Source: Streptomyces olivochromogenes (lineage in GTDB: Bacteria; Actinomycetota; Actinomycetes; Streptomycetales; Streptomycetaceae). Taken from it: 55,055 bases of DNA. The notes under the pieces are model-generated. The model was given only the letters and a program-made list of their open reading frames with translations, was not told the DNA's origin and did no database searches. Location of the stretch: NCBI RefSeq assembly GCF_001514115.1, contig NZ_KQ948471.1, positions 1-55,055 on the forward strand, read 5' to 3'. The position numbers were made by a program, and so were the translations under genes. Position 1 is the stretch's first letter. The number at the start of each line of letters is the position of its first letter. This document shows, piece by piece, positions 7,249 through 15,369 of the stretch.

Positions 7249-9729
7249 TCAGGCAGCCGCCGACCGGAGGCCGGATGTGTGGGGGAGGTCTTGTTCGGCC
7301 CAGACGACCTTGCCGCCCGGTACCGGGCGGGAGCCCCACCTGCGGGACAGGTTGGTGACGAGGAAGAGGCCGCGGCCGTTCTCATCCATGGTGCGTGCGC
7401 GACGCGGACGCGGGGTGCAGGGGCCGGTGTCGGACACTTCGCAGGTCAGGACCTGGTGCCGGACGAGCCGTAGCTCGATCTGTCCGGTGCCGTGGCGGAC
7501 GGCGTTGGTGACGAGTTCACTGACGATCAGTTTCGTGGCGTCCTGAAGACCTTGCAGGCCCCATTCCGTCAGTTGCCGTGATGCCAGGGTGCGGGCGCTG
7601 CTGACGGCGGACTGGTCACCGGGCAGTGTCCAGGAGGCAACCCGGGCCGGGCTGAGGGAGCGGGTGCGGACGAGCAGGAGCGTGACGTCGTCGCACGGTG
7701 CCCGGTCCGGAAGGGACTGCGTTGCGATGTCGCAGAGGTCCTCCAGAGACCGGCCCGGTTGCGCGAGGACGGTGCCCAGCCGGCGCATTCCCTCCTCGAT
7801 GTCGTGGCCGCGGGTCTCGATCAGGCCGTCGGTGTACAGGGCGAGGACGCTTCCCTCGGCCAGTTCCAGTTCCACGGATTCGGGAGGGTCCCCCAGGCCG
7901 ACACCCAGGGGGGCTCCGGGCGGGAGGTCGAGGTACGTGACCCGCCCCTGCGGGTCGATGACCGCGGGCGGGGGATGCCCGGCCCGCGCCATGGTGCACC
8001 GGCGGGTGGCCGGGTCGTAGACGGCGTACAGGCAGGTGCCGCCCACCACCGCGGGGCTCTGGTCCGCGCTGTCGGCGTCTTCCTCGCCCAGTCGCTGGAC
8101 CGTGTCGTCGAGGTGGGCCAGCAGTTCGTCGGGAGGCAGTTCCATGGTGGCGAGGGTGTGGACGGCGGTGCGGAGCCTGCCCATGGTCGCGGCGGCGTGG
8201 AGACCGTGTCCGATCACGTCGCCGACGACGAGCGCCACCCGTGCGCCGGACAGCGGGATCACGTCGAACCAGTCGCCGCCGACACCGTGGTCCAGGTCCG
8301 CGGGCAGGTAGCGCGACGCCGCCTCGACCGCTGTGCCGCCTGGCAACCGGCGGGGCAGCAGATGGCGTTGCAGTGTGAGGGCGGCGGTGTGTTTGCGGGC
8401 GTACTGACGGGCGTTGTTCAACGACTGCGCGGCGCGGGCGACGAGTTCTTCGGCCAGGAGGAGATCGACCTCATGGAACGGCACGGGATCCTCTGTGCGG
8501 ACGAACAGCGCCACGCCCAGCAGGGAGCGCCGTGCACGGATGGGTACGATCATGATCGAGTGCACGCCGTGCTCGCGGACGCTGTGCGCCAGTTCCGGCA
8601 TCTTGTCGATCCATGCGCCCGGGGCGGTGTCCAGGACCGGTTCCAGGAGGGACTTCCCGGCACGCAGGACGTCGGTGAAGGGTGAGACCGGCGGCAGGAA
8701 CACCTGCTCGCCGCGCGCCCACGGGGATTCCGGGACCCCCTGGTGGATCGAGGCCAGACCGGCACGCCGGAGACAGGGGAGGTGCTTGCCCGTCGCGCCG
8801 ATGCGGACCGGGGGCCCCTCCCCGAACGAGATCGACTGCTCCAGGTCCACGGCGACGTGGTCGGCGAGCAACGGCACGGCCAGGTCGGCCAGTTCCTGGC
8901 CGGCCTGCGTCACATCCAGGGTGCTGCCCAGACGCGTACTGGCCTGGCTGAGGACGGCGAGGCGCTCACGCGTCCGCCGGCTCGCGGTGACGTCAGCGCC
9001 GATGATGCACACCCCCAGCGCTCGGCCGTCGGCGCCCTGGAGGCACTGAAATGACACCGCGAACTGGTGCTCCGGGCCCTGACTCGTCGGCAGCCACGTC
9101 CGGTACTCGTGGATCTTGGTCGTACCGTTCTGGAGAACCTGCCGCATCACCGCCTCGATTGTTTCGGCATTGGCACCGGGCAGTACCTCGGTGAACCGAT
9201 GTCCGAGACGTCGGTCACGGGGAAGGCCGTCGTGGCTCTCAGGAACGTCGTTCACGTAGGTGGACCGCAGTTGCCGGTCCCGGATGCCGACACCGATCGG
9301 CGCGCGGGCGAGAAGCGGTTCCCGCACCGATCGGTCTATCGCGTCCCCGGACTGCGGGACGGCGTCGGTCACGGACGCGAGCCATCGCGCTGTCCCGTCC
9401 CGACCGCGCAACATCGTGAGCCGTACGCCGGCGTCGAGTACGCGGCCGTCCCGGTGGCGCACTGCCGTCGCCCCCGACCACCCGTTTTCGGCCCGGCACT
9501 GCTCGACAAACGCTGATGTCGTCGTCGCTTCCTTGAAGGATGGCAGCACGAGTGCGGCGGACCGGCCCACGATGTCCTCGGCGGAGAATCCGACGAACTG
9601 TTCGGCGGTGTGTGTCCATGCGGCGACCGTCCCCTGCTCGTCGAGCAGCGCGATTGCCGTGTCGGAGATGTCGGACGCGTTCAGCTGCTTACCGAGTGTC
9701 ACTGCGTCGGGGCTGGTCATGGTGATCAA
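7249..9729 (-). CDS. PAS-PAS-GAF-SpoIIE phosphatase with C-terminal HATPase domain
   Basis: 826 residues, soluble. Order: PAS (about 15-140, TAIALLDEQGTVAAWTHTAE), second PAS (about 150-255), GAF (about 265-440), PP2C/SpoIIE phosphatase (about 460-695, with GGDWFDV, GDVIGHGLHAA, ARAGHPPP, LYTDGLIE and PCDDVTLLLV metal-binding blocks), then an RsbW-like HATPase (about 700-815, SELVTNAVRHG and DENGRGLFLV). Such proteins dephosphorylate anti-anti-sigma factors and may also phosphorylate them, linking a sensed signal to an alternative sigma factor. The first in-frame candidates are TTG at 9729 and ATG at 9720; GAGGA lies 6 bp before the TTG but 15 bp before the ATG, so the TTG is preferred. No anti-anti-sigma gene is adjacent. 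Confidence 0.9.
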   Translation of the reverse strand: MITMTSPDAVTLGKQLNASDISDTAIALLDEQGTVAAWTHTAEQFVGFSAEDIVGRSAALVLPSFKEATTTSAFVEQCRAENGWSGATAVRHRDGRVLDAGVRLTMLRGRDGTARWLASVTDAVPQSGDAIDRSVREPLLARAPIGVGIRDRQLRSTYVNDVPESHDGLPRDRRLGHRFTEVLPGANAETIEAVMRQVLQNGTTKIHEYRTWLPTSQGPEHQFAVSFQCLQGADGRALGVCIIGADVTASRRTRERLAVLSQASTRLGSTLDVTQAGQELADLAVPLLADHVAVDLEQSISFGEGPPVRIGATGKHLPCLRRAGLASIHQGVPESPWARGEQVFLPPVSPFTDVLRAGKSLLEPVLDTAPGAWIDKMPELAHSVREHGVHSIMIVPIRARRSLLGVALFVRTEDPVPFHEVDLLLAEELVARAAQSLNNARQYARKHTAALTLQRHLLPRRLPGGTAVEAASRYLPADLDHGVGGDWFDVIPLSGARVALVVGDVIGHGLHAAATMGRLRTAVHTLATMELPPDELLAHLDDTVQRLGEEDADSADQSPAVVGGTCLYAVYDPATRRCTMARAGHPPPAVIDPQGRVTYLDLPPGAPLGVGLGDPPESVELELAEGSVLALYTDGLIETRGHDIEEGMRRLGTVLAQPGRSLEDLCDIATQSLPDRAPCDDVTLLLVRTRSLSPARVASWTLPGDQSAVSSARTLASRQLTEWGLQGLQDATKLIVSELVTNAVRHGTGQIELRLVRHQVLTCEVSDTGPCTPRPRRARTMDENGRGLFLVTNLSRRWGSRPVPGGKVVWAEQDLPHTSGLRSAAA

Positions 9730-9901
9730 GTGCTGTCCTCGGGGGTCTGGGGAAGCCGGCGGTGCGGGGCTCCACTGATGTGCCCCTTTTCTCCCTTAAT
9801 GACCGGATAGGGATCGGTTCTGTGACAGCGCTCCAGCCGCGACTGGTACTGCTCCCGTCATTTAGGTCGTCGTAGGTCTGTGGAGGGCGCCGTTCCTGGG
9901 C

Positions 9902-10275
9902 TCAGGCCAGCCGGCCCAGCGCTGTTGCCAGTGGTTCCAGCACGGCGGGGGTGCAGGGCGGCGGCAGGTAGACGATGGCAAGCTCCGCACCGGCCTCGCC
10001 GAGCTCGGCGGCGGTGGCCGCCGTCGCGGCCGGATCGCCGCTGAACCGCACCTGGCTCGACAGCAGGATCTCCGCCGGGTGCCGGCGGACGTCGGCGCAG
10101 TGCTGGTGGAGTACGTCGCGCGCGGATGAACTGCCCGACCGTGCCGCTGTCGAAGTTCCAGTGCTGTGCGAAACGGGCGGCGGTGCGCAGGGTGCGCTTC
10201 TCGCCGCTGCCGCCGATGCACAGCGGCGGGTGCGGCCGCTGCACGGGCTTGGGGTTGCAGCGGGCGCCGGTCAGC
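9902..10275 (-). pseudogene. Truncated LLM-class oxidoreductase, C-terminal remnant
   Basis: The minus strand reads QRPHPPLCIGGSGEKRTLRT and AARFAQHWNFDSGTVGQFI, the conserved C-terminal half of luciferase-like (F420/flavin) monooxygenases. The frame then shifts; the remainder (ILLSSQVRFSGDPAATAAT, then ELAIVYLPPP and PLATALGRLA, stop at 9902) lies in another frame. There is no N-terminal half: homology ends at about 10275, right where an IS605-type end begins (10280-10315). Confidence 0.7.
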
Positions 10276-10279
10276 TCGT

Positions 10280-10527
10280 ATTGACTTGCTCCTCGGGCTG
10301 AAGCCCGAGGATTCCGGCCTTCTCGTCCGTTGCGCCGCGACTGCCGCGCCGGTCAAGGCCGAAGCGGGTCCGGCTGGTTCGGGAGTTCTGGCGCCCGCTG
10401 TCAGTCGCCGATGCGATGATCCCCGCACACGACAGCAAAGGAGACCCCTCTTGGGCAGCGGGGACATCGGGTCCTTCGGCAACGACGTCAGGGCAATCGG
10501 GCTCGTGTGCAGACCGGGGCTGCCGCA
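10280..10527 (-). mobile_element. IS200/IS605-type end and possible TnpB 3' remnant
   Basis: The hairpin CCTCGGGCT-GA-AGCCCGAGG (10291-10310), preceded by ATTGACT and followed by ATTCC, has the same 9-bp-stem/GA-loop layout as the end next to the intact tnpB at 49352-49371. Minus-strand sequence to its right is compatible with a decayed TnpB C-terminus, but no catalytic block is present. It marks the point where the luciferase-like gene is cut. Confidence 0.5.
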
Positions 10528-10938
10528 ATGAGCTACGGCCTGGACCTCTACAGGTTCTTGGACGGTGAGCCGGCCGAGCCGGACATGGACGTGGTCCGGG
10601 CGGTCCTTTCGCCCTGTGATGCCGCGCCCGAGAAGGCGGCCGAGGGCGATAGGGAGTTCTGGATCCGTGCCGCCGACGGCAGCGAGGCCGAGGTGTTCGT
10701 CTTCGACAGCGGCATCGGTGTCGAACGCCCGCAGGCCGGCGACGTGTGGAAGATCATCATCGAGCTGGCGGACCGGATCGGCGCGGGGATCCTCATTCCC
10801 GACGGCACGCTCTTGTGCCGTGAGGACATGCGGGGACACCTTCCCGAGGGCCTGGAGAGCGATGCTGTTTTCGTCCCGGAGATCACCCTCGAAGTCTTTG
10901 AGAGGGCCGCGGGGCCGTTCAGTCATCCGCTGACCTGA
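10528..10938 (+). CDS. Hypothetical protein
   Basis: 136 residues from ATG 10528 (MSYGLDLYRFLDGEPAEPDM). Acidic, soluble, no signal or membrane segment. I do not recognise a named family; the sequence has an alternating helix/strand look (AEVFVFDSGIGVER, AGDVWKIIIELADRIGAGIL, IPDGTLLC). Small acidic proteins of this type with an MSYGLDLY start occur in streptomycetes as stand-alone genes. No partner is obvious: the IS605-type remnant is upstream and the expansin gene is 174 bp downstream. Confidence 0.6.
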   Translation: MSYGLDLYRFLDGEPAEPDMDVVRAVLSPCDAAPEKAAEGDREFWIRAADGSEAEVFVFDSGIGVERPQAGDVWKIIIELADRIGAGILIPDGTLLCREDMRGHLPEGLESDAVFVPEITLEVFERAAGPFSHPLT

Positions 10939-11006
10939 TGTCCGGCCCCGCGCGGAGAACTTCACCGCCGCCGCCCCGACCCGGCGGCGGGGTACGGACC
11001 CGATCG

Positions 11007-11046
11007 TCCGAGAGTCCGAGAGCCCGAGAGTCCGGGAGTCCGGGGG
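11007..11046. repeat. 8-bp tandem repeat, five units
   Basis: TCCGAGAG, TCCGAGAG, CCCGAGAG, TCCGGGAG, TCCGGGGG in tandem, 67 bp upstream of the expansin start. Could vary in copy number and affect the promoter. Confidence 0.8.
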
Positions 11047-11112
11047 CAACCTTTCCGGCTCCTGCGGCCACTGAACAGCGCACCATCGACTCGCTCTTCT
11101 GATCGGACGGAC

Positions 11113-12060
11113 ATGAAGGCAACAAGACAGGCCGCGCGGCGTCGCCCGCGCAGGCGAGGGCTGGTGACAGGCACGGCGCTGGCGCTGGTCTCCACCGTTG
11201 TGCTCGTCTCCCTGATCGTGGTCCTCCGCTCCGGCCGCGACGCCGGTGCCGGGAACGCCGCGGCCACGCCCGTCGCCGGCTCCCAGGAGTCGGCCGTCCC
11301 GCCGGCGGCGTCCGGACGCAAGCCGGCCACGGCCTCCCCGGCCGCGACGGCCGGCGCGACCACTCCAGCGCCTTCTGCGACCACCACACCGGCGCGGACC
11401 CGGCCCGCGGCCACCCGTCAGCCGGCTTCCGGCACGGCGTCATTGGCGGGACGGATCCGGCCCGGGACCACCTATCGGGGAACCGCCACCCACTACGACG
11501 CCGGGACAGGCGACGGCGCCTGCCTGTACGGCCCGAGCGATGACCTCATGACCGCGGCGATGAACCACACCGACTACGAGTCGTCCAAGGCGTGCGGGGC
11601 GTACGTGCGCGTCCGCGCGGCAGGCGGCGCCTCGGTCACGGTCCGGATCACCAACGAATGCCCGCTGCCCTGCGCACCCGGGCAACTCGACCTCAGCGCA
11701 CAGGCCTTCGCCGAACTCGCCGCCCCCTCGCTCGGCCGCATCCAGGTCACGTGGAGCCTGCTGAGCCCCAGCACGTCCGACACGGTCTCGGTCCGGTACA
11801 AGACCGGGTCCAGCCGCTGGTGGTGCGCCATCCAGGTGATCGGCCACCGGAATCCGGTGGCGCGGCTGGAGGTCCGCACCGGCGGCGGCTGGCATCCGCT
11901 GCCCCGTACCGACTACAACTACTTCCTCTCCGACCGGGGCAGCGGGTGCGGGGGCGCGATCAGGATCACCGACATCTACGGAGAACCACTGGTACTCAAC
12001 GGGATCGCCCTGCGGCCGGACGCCGTGCAGCCGACGCGCGTTCAGTTCGCCCAGCACTGA
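11113..12060 (+). CDS. Secreted bacterial expansin (DPBB + CBM63)
   Basis: 315 residues. A basic N-terminus precedes a hydrophobic stretch (GTALALVSTVVLVSLIVVL, about 19-40) that acts as signal peptide or membrane anchor, followed by an Ala/Pro/Thr-rich linker (about 47-108). The DPBB domain (about 114-215) has TYRGTATHYDAGTGDGACLY, MTAAMNHTDY, KACGAYVRV, ITNECPLPC and GQLDLSAQAFAELA; the Asp in QLDLS matches the essential expansin aspartate. The C-terminal CBM63 domain has SSRWWCAIQVIGHRNPVARL and DYNYFL, supplying aromatic residues for binding flat polysaccharide surfaces. Expansins loosen cellulose/plant cell wall without hydrolysis. ATG 11113 has GGACGG close upstream. It stands alone and converges with the YceI-WrbA gene. 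Confidence 0.88.
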   Translation: MKATRQAARRRPRRRGLVTGTALALVSTVVLVSLIVVLRSGRDAGAGNAAATPVAGSQESAVPPAASGRKPATASPAATAGATTPAPSATTTPARTRPAATRQPASGTASLAGRIRPGTTYRGTATHYDAGTGDGACLYGPSDDLMTAAMNHTDYESSKACGAYVRVRAAGGASVTVRITNECPLPCAPGQLDLSAQAFAELAAPSLGRIQVTWSLLSPSTSDTVSVRYKTGSSRWWCAIQVIGHRNPVARLEVRTGGGWHPLPRTDYNYFLSDRGSGCGGAIRITDIYGEPLVLNGIALRPDAVQPTRVQFAQH

Positions 12061-12127
12061 CCCCCGCCGACCGAGCGGTCGAGTCCGGCTCTGGCTCGCG
12101 CGCCGTGACGCGGCCCGGAATGTCCTG

Positions 12128-13342
12128 TCAGGCGTTCTTGAACTGCGCGGTGACGGCGGCCACGCGCTTGCCCTGGTAGACGGCGGCGGCACGGGCGGTG
12201 TCGTCGACGGGGATCGCTCCCTGGCCGTTGACGTGGCTGGTGCCGTAGGGGTTGCCGTCGGCGAACTTCACGGGGTCGGTGTAGCCGGGCGTGACGATGA
12301 TGCCGCCGAAGTGGTGGACGGAGTTGTACAGGGCCAGCAACGTGGACTCCTGCCCGCCGTGCGCGGTGGCGGTGGCGGTGAAGCCGCTGTAGATCTTGTC
12401 GGCCAGCTTGCCCTGTGCCCACAGGCCGCCGAGGGTGTCGATGAACTGCTTGAGCTGGCTGGCGATGTTGCCGAAGCGGGTGGGGGAGCCGAAGACGACG
12501 GCGTCCGCCCACTCGATGTCGTCCGGGGTCGCCACGGGGATGTCCTCGGTGGCCACCATGTGCGCCGCCCAGGCCTCGTTGGTGGCGATGGCCTCCTTGG
12601 GGGCCAGTTCGGCGACGCGCAGAAGCCGTACCTCCGCGCCTTCCTTGCGGGCGCCCTCGGCCACCGACTCCGCCAGCTCGTGGACCGTCCCGGTGGAGGA
12701 GTAGTAGATCACTGCGATCTTGGGAGACATCAGAAGGTCCTTTTCATCTTCTGCCGGCGCGACGGCGCGAGTCGTCGTGCCGACGGCCGGGTGCGTGGTC
12801 GGGTTCGTGACGGGGCTGGTGGTGGGGCTGGCGGTGGGGTGAGCGGTGGCGGTCAGGGAGAGCCGCAGCCGGCGCGCCGCCATCCCGCGGGCGGCTGTCA
12901 GGCCGTGGCGGTGCCGGTCGACGGTCCCCGAGGCCGAGAGCCGCAGCGATCCGTCCCTGACGGTCAGTGAGTCGATCGTCAGCCGGAGGGGAGCCCGGTG
13001 CCCACGGACCGTGAGCGACCCCTCCACCGTCCAGACACCGTCGTCGCCGCGGACCGCCCCGCTCGACTCGAAGCGGATGGCCGGGTGCCGGTCCGTGTCC
13101 AGGAACGCGGGCGAGCGCACGTGATCGTCCCGGCGAGCCGCACCGGTGTGGAAACTGCCCGCCGCGACGACCGCGTGCACGGCCGACCCGGTCACCGGCT
13201 CGGCGACGGAGATGCTCGCCGACTCCAGCGTGAAGGTGCCGTTCACCCTGCCGAGGCCGAACAGGTGCCGGGTGGTGAAGGTGATGGACGATCGCGCCGG
13301 ATCGACCTGGTAGGTCCCGGCGGGCGGCAACTGGACACTCAT
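12128..13342 (-). CDS. wrbA: YceI-like domain fused in frame to WrbA quinone oxidoreductase
   Basis: 404 residues from ATG 13342. Residues 1-165 are a YceI/lipocalin-like domain (YQVDPARSSITFTTRHLFGL, FHTGAARRDDHVRSPAFLD, PLRLTIDSLTVRDGSL) that binds polyprenyl or amphiphilic molecules. After a Thr/Pro-rich linker (about 168-204) comes a WrbA flavodoxin domain starting MSPKIAVIYYSSTGTVHELA, with FGSPTRFGNIASQLKQFIDT and SVHHFGGIIVTPGY. WrbA is an FMN NAD(P)H:quinone oxidoreductase. An ATG at 12730, ten bp after AAAAGGA, could start WrbA alone, so the pair may once have been separate or may yield two products. Divergent from marR (13650), with two candidate operators upstream. Confidence 0.85.
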   Translation of the reverse strand: MSVQLPPAGTYQVDPARSSITFTTRHLFGLGRVNGTFTLESASISVAEPVTGSAVHAVVAAGSFHTGAARRDDHVRSPAFLDTDRHPAIRFESSGAVRGDDGVWTVEGSLTVRGHRAPLRLTIDSLTVRDGSLRLSASGTVDRHRHGLTAARGMAARRLRLSLTATAHPTASPTTSPVTNPTTHPAVGTTTRAVAPAEDEKDLLMSPKIAVIYYSSTGTVHELAESVAEGARKEGAEVRLLRVAELAPKEAIATNEAWAAHMVATEDIPVATPDDIEWADAVVFGSPTRFGNIASQLKQFIDTLGGLWAQGKLADKIYSGFTATATAHGGQESTLLALYNSVHHFGGIIVTPGYTDPVKFADGNPYGTSHVNGQGAIPVDDTARAAAVYQGKRVAAVTAQFKNA

Positions 13343-13394
13343 GCCCTTCTGGCCTCTCACTCGTCGTCGCACACGGCGATCCCCGACAGATTGT

Positions 13395-13441
13395 TCCTTG
13401 TGTAAGCAAGCATCTCGGCCATGGTGATGCTTTGTCAAGCA
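13395..13441. promoter_or_regulatory. Two MarR operator candidates upstream of yceI-wrbA
   Basis: TCCTT-GTGT-AAGCA (13395-13408) and TGCTT-TGTC-AAGCA (13428-13441). The second is a perfect 5-bp inverted repeat and its 16-bp context is identical to 24968-24983. They lie 53-100 bp upstream of the start at 13342. Confidence 0.6.
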
Positions 13442-13621
13442 AGTAAACTGGGGCTTGTCGGACCGGTGCCTGCAGGCGTGCCATGGGCCGACTGGATCCC
13501 GCGACCGCCAGCCCGTTCGCCGCGCAGGCACAGGTGCAGGCGTGGGTGCGGTCGGTCACCGGCCGGCCCTGCCGGCGCCGCAGGCTGCGCGGGAACCCGG
13601 GGTCCGATCACTGCTTGAGCT

Positions 13622-13635
13622 TGCTTGCTTGAGCA
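13622..13635. promoter_or_regulatory. MarR operator candidate upstream of marR
   Basis: TGCTT-GCTT-GAGCA, 9 of 10 match to the TGCTT-N4-AAGCA motif, ending 14 bp before the marR ATG at 13650; it is embedded in a run of TTGC/CTTG repeats (13612-13635). Confidence 0.55.
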
Positions 13636-13649
13636 TGTAAGCTGCACGG

Positions 13650-14102
13650 ATGAATGACGCTGATCCGCTGGCCGCCGAAGAAGAACGATTCTGGCGTGCC
13701 CTGATGCGCGTCATCATCGCGCTCCCGCGCTCGCTGGACGACGATCTGCTGCGGGCCACGGGACTGACGCTCACCGAGTACGTCGTCCTCATGAGCCTCT
13801 CCGAAGCGGAGAACCAGGAGCTGCGGATGACGGATCTCGCCGCGGCCAGCGCCCTGTCGGCAAGCCGGATCACCCGGATCGTGGACACGCTCCAGGCCCG
13901 GGGTCAGGTGACCAAGCGGCGCCATGAAGGCGACGGGCGGGGCAATGTGGCCTCTTTGACCCCGGAGGGGCTGAAGCGTCTTCAGGCCGCCTACCCCGTT
14001 CATCTGGCGAGTGCCCGTAAGCGGGTCGTCGACCAGCTCGACGGACGCTCCCTGCCCGCTCTGGTGAGGCAGTTCGAGGCCGTTGTGAAGAAGCTCGACT
14101 GA
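13650..14102 (+). CDS. MarR-family regulator
   Basis: 150 residues. The winged helix is visible: LTLTEYVVLMSLSEAENQEL, RMTDLAAASALSASRITRIV (recognition helix), then the wing KRRHEGDGRGNVASLTPEGL. N- and C-terminal helices form the dimer interface. Divergent from the YceI-WrbA gene and probably autoregulated through the motif at 13622-13635. Because the same motif precedes the GMC (23891) and LLM (24916) starts, this protein is the best candidate regulator of all four genes. Ligand unknown; quinones, phenols or other aromatic electrophiles would fit the targets. Confidence 0.9.
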   Translation: MNDADPLAAEEERFWRALMRVIIALPRSLDDDLLRATGLTLTEYVVLMSLSEAENQELRMTDLAAASALSASRITRIVDTLQARGQVTKRRHEGDGRGNVASLTPEGLKRLQAAYPVHLASARKRVVDQLDGRSLPALVRQFEAVVKKLD

Positions 14103-14134
14103 ACCAGGCCTCGGACGCCCGCGTCCTGGTCCGG

Positions 14135-14169
14135 TCGGCCATCGGCCATCGGTCATCGGTCATCGGCCA
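14135..14169. repeat. 7-bp tandem repeat, five units
   Basis: TCGGCCA, TCGGCCA, TCGGTCA, TCGGTCA, TCGGCCA, beginning 33 bp after the marR stop. The remainder of 14103-14399 holds no gene. Confidence 0.8.
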
Positions 14170-14309
14170 GGCCGTCGGTCCGCGCTCGGCGAAGAGCCGC
14201 CTGCCGTCCTGCTCGATGAATTCGCCGGGATGACGGATCGAGGCGGTCATCAGCGTCTGCTGCCGTCGAGGCGCGGCTCAGGGACGTGTCCGTGACGCGG
14301 GAGGACCTG

Positions 14310-14339
14310 GTGCTGGGTTCCTCGAACGGTGTGCACATA
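14310..14339 (+). repeat. Solitary IS/MITE end related to 22055-22200
   Basis: GTGCTGGGTTCCTC (14310-14323) followed by GAACGGTGTGCACATA matches, with few changes, the inverted right end of the small element at 22055-22200. No second end found nearby. Confidence 0.5.
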
Positions 14340-14399
14340 CCGGCGCCCTGGTAAGCGAGTTGGCGGTGTGGGCCTGCCCCGGATCCAGGGGTTGGCACG

Positions 14400-15223
14400 G
14401 TGCGTACCTGGTTCATCACCGGCGCATCGCGTGGCCTCGGCGTGGAGACGCGAAGGCGGCGCTTGCGTGCGGTCACGGGGTGGTTGCGGCCGCCCACGAC
14501 GAACGGCAGGTCCGCGAAGCGTTCCCCGATGCCGGCGACGCGCTGCTCCCGGTTCGGCTGGACGGGACGGATGCCGCGCAGATCGGCACCGCGGCCGTCG
14601 AGCACTTCGGCGGCATCGATGTACTGGTGGACAACGCCGGCCGCGGCCTGCTCGGCGCGGTCGAGGAGGGCGCCGACTCAGAGGTGCACTCGCTCTGCGA
14701 GGTGAACGTCTTCGGCCTGCTCGCCGTCACGCGCGCCGTGCTGCTGGTGATGCGCGCGGCGGACTCCGGCATCGTCGTGAACGTCTCGGCGATCGCCGGC
14801 TTTCAGAGCGTTCGAGGATGGGGCCTGTACGCCTCGACGAAGTTCGCGGTTGAGGGCTTCACCGAGGCACTGCGCGAGGAACTGGCCCCGCTCGGCATCA
14901 CCGCCGGCGTGGTGGAGCCCGGCTACTTCCGTACCGGCTTCCTCGGCAGCCCGAGCCTGCACGTCTCCGAGCGCATCGCTGACTACGAGGAGACCGCCGC
15001 CGGGCAGATGCGGACGATCGTGCCCGGCTTCAACCACCAGCAGCCCGGTGACCTGGTGAAGGGCGCCGCAGTCGTCGTCGACGCCATCGACGGCGGCGCC
15101 TTCCCGGTGCGACTCTTCCTCGGACCCGACACGATCAACGTCGTGACGGAGAAGATCGGCCAGGTCCGCACCGAGCTTGCCCGCCAGCACGACGTCGCCG
15201 TCTCCACGGACCGCGCCAACTGA
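14400..15223 (+). pseudogene. Short-chain dehydrogenase, frameshifted near the N-terminus
   Basis: A GTG at 14400 opens an SDR N-terminus (VRTWFITGASRGLG, the TGxxxGxG NADP-binding motif), but after about 15-18 codons the frame is lost; the rest of the protein (AKAALACGHGVVAA onward, DNAGRG, VSAIAG, catalytic YASTK, VEPGYFRTGF) continues in the frame that ends at 15223. One missing base around 14446-14456 explains it. Everything after the break looks intact, so the lesion is recent or a sequencing error. If real, the enzyme lacks its cofactor loop unless frameshifting occurs. Confidence 0.75.
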
Positions 15224-15243
15224 GTGAGCGCGCCAGGAGCTTC

Positions 15244-15369
15244 GTGAGCAAGATCTTCTTGATCACCGGCGTCGGCAGGCCCGAGGGCGAAGGCCGGGGA
15301 GGCGTGCCGACCTGCATCGGCCCCATGCCGCAGTGGCGCCCTCCGGCGTGGGGCTCATATAAGCCGTAA
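15244..15369 (+). pseudogene. SDR N-terminal stub
   Basis: GTG 15244 with GGAG 6 bp upstream starts VSKIFLITGVGR, the beginning of another SDR, but it leaves homology after about 12 codons and stops at 15369. It probably reflects a deletion that removed the rest of a second SDR gene following the one ending at 15223. Confidence 0.45.

Noticed and set aside
9862..11049. A 395-codon minus-strand frame linking the LLM remnant to the expansin leader
   Set aside because: Only a short part matches the LLM C-terminus, in a shifted frame; the rest is antisense to the hypothetical gene at 10528.
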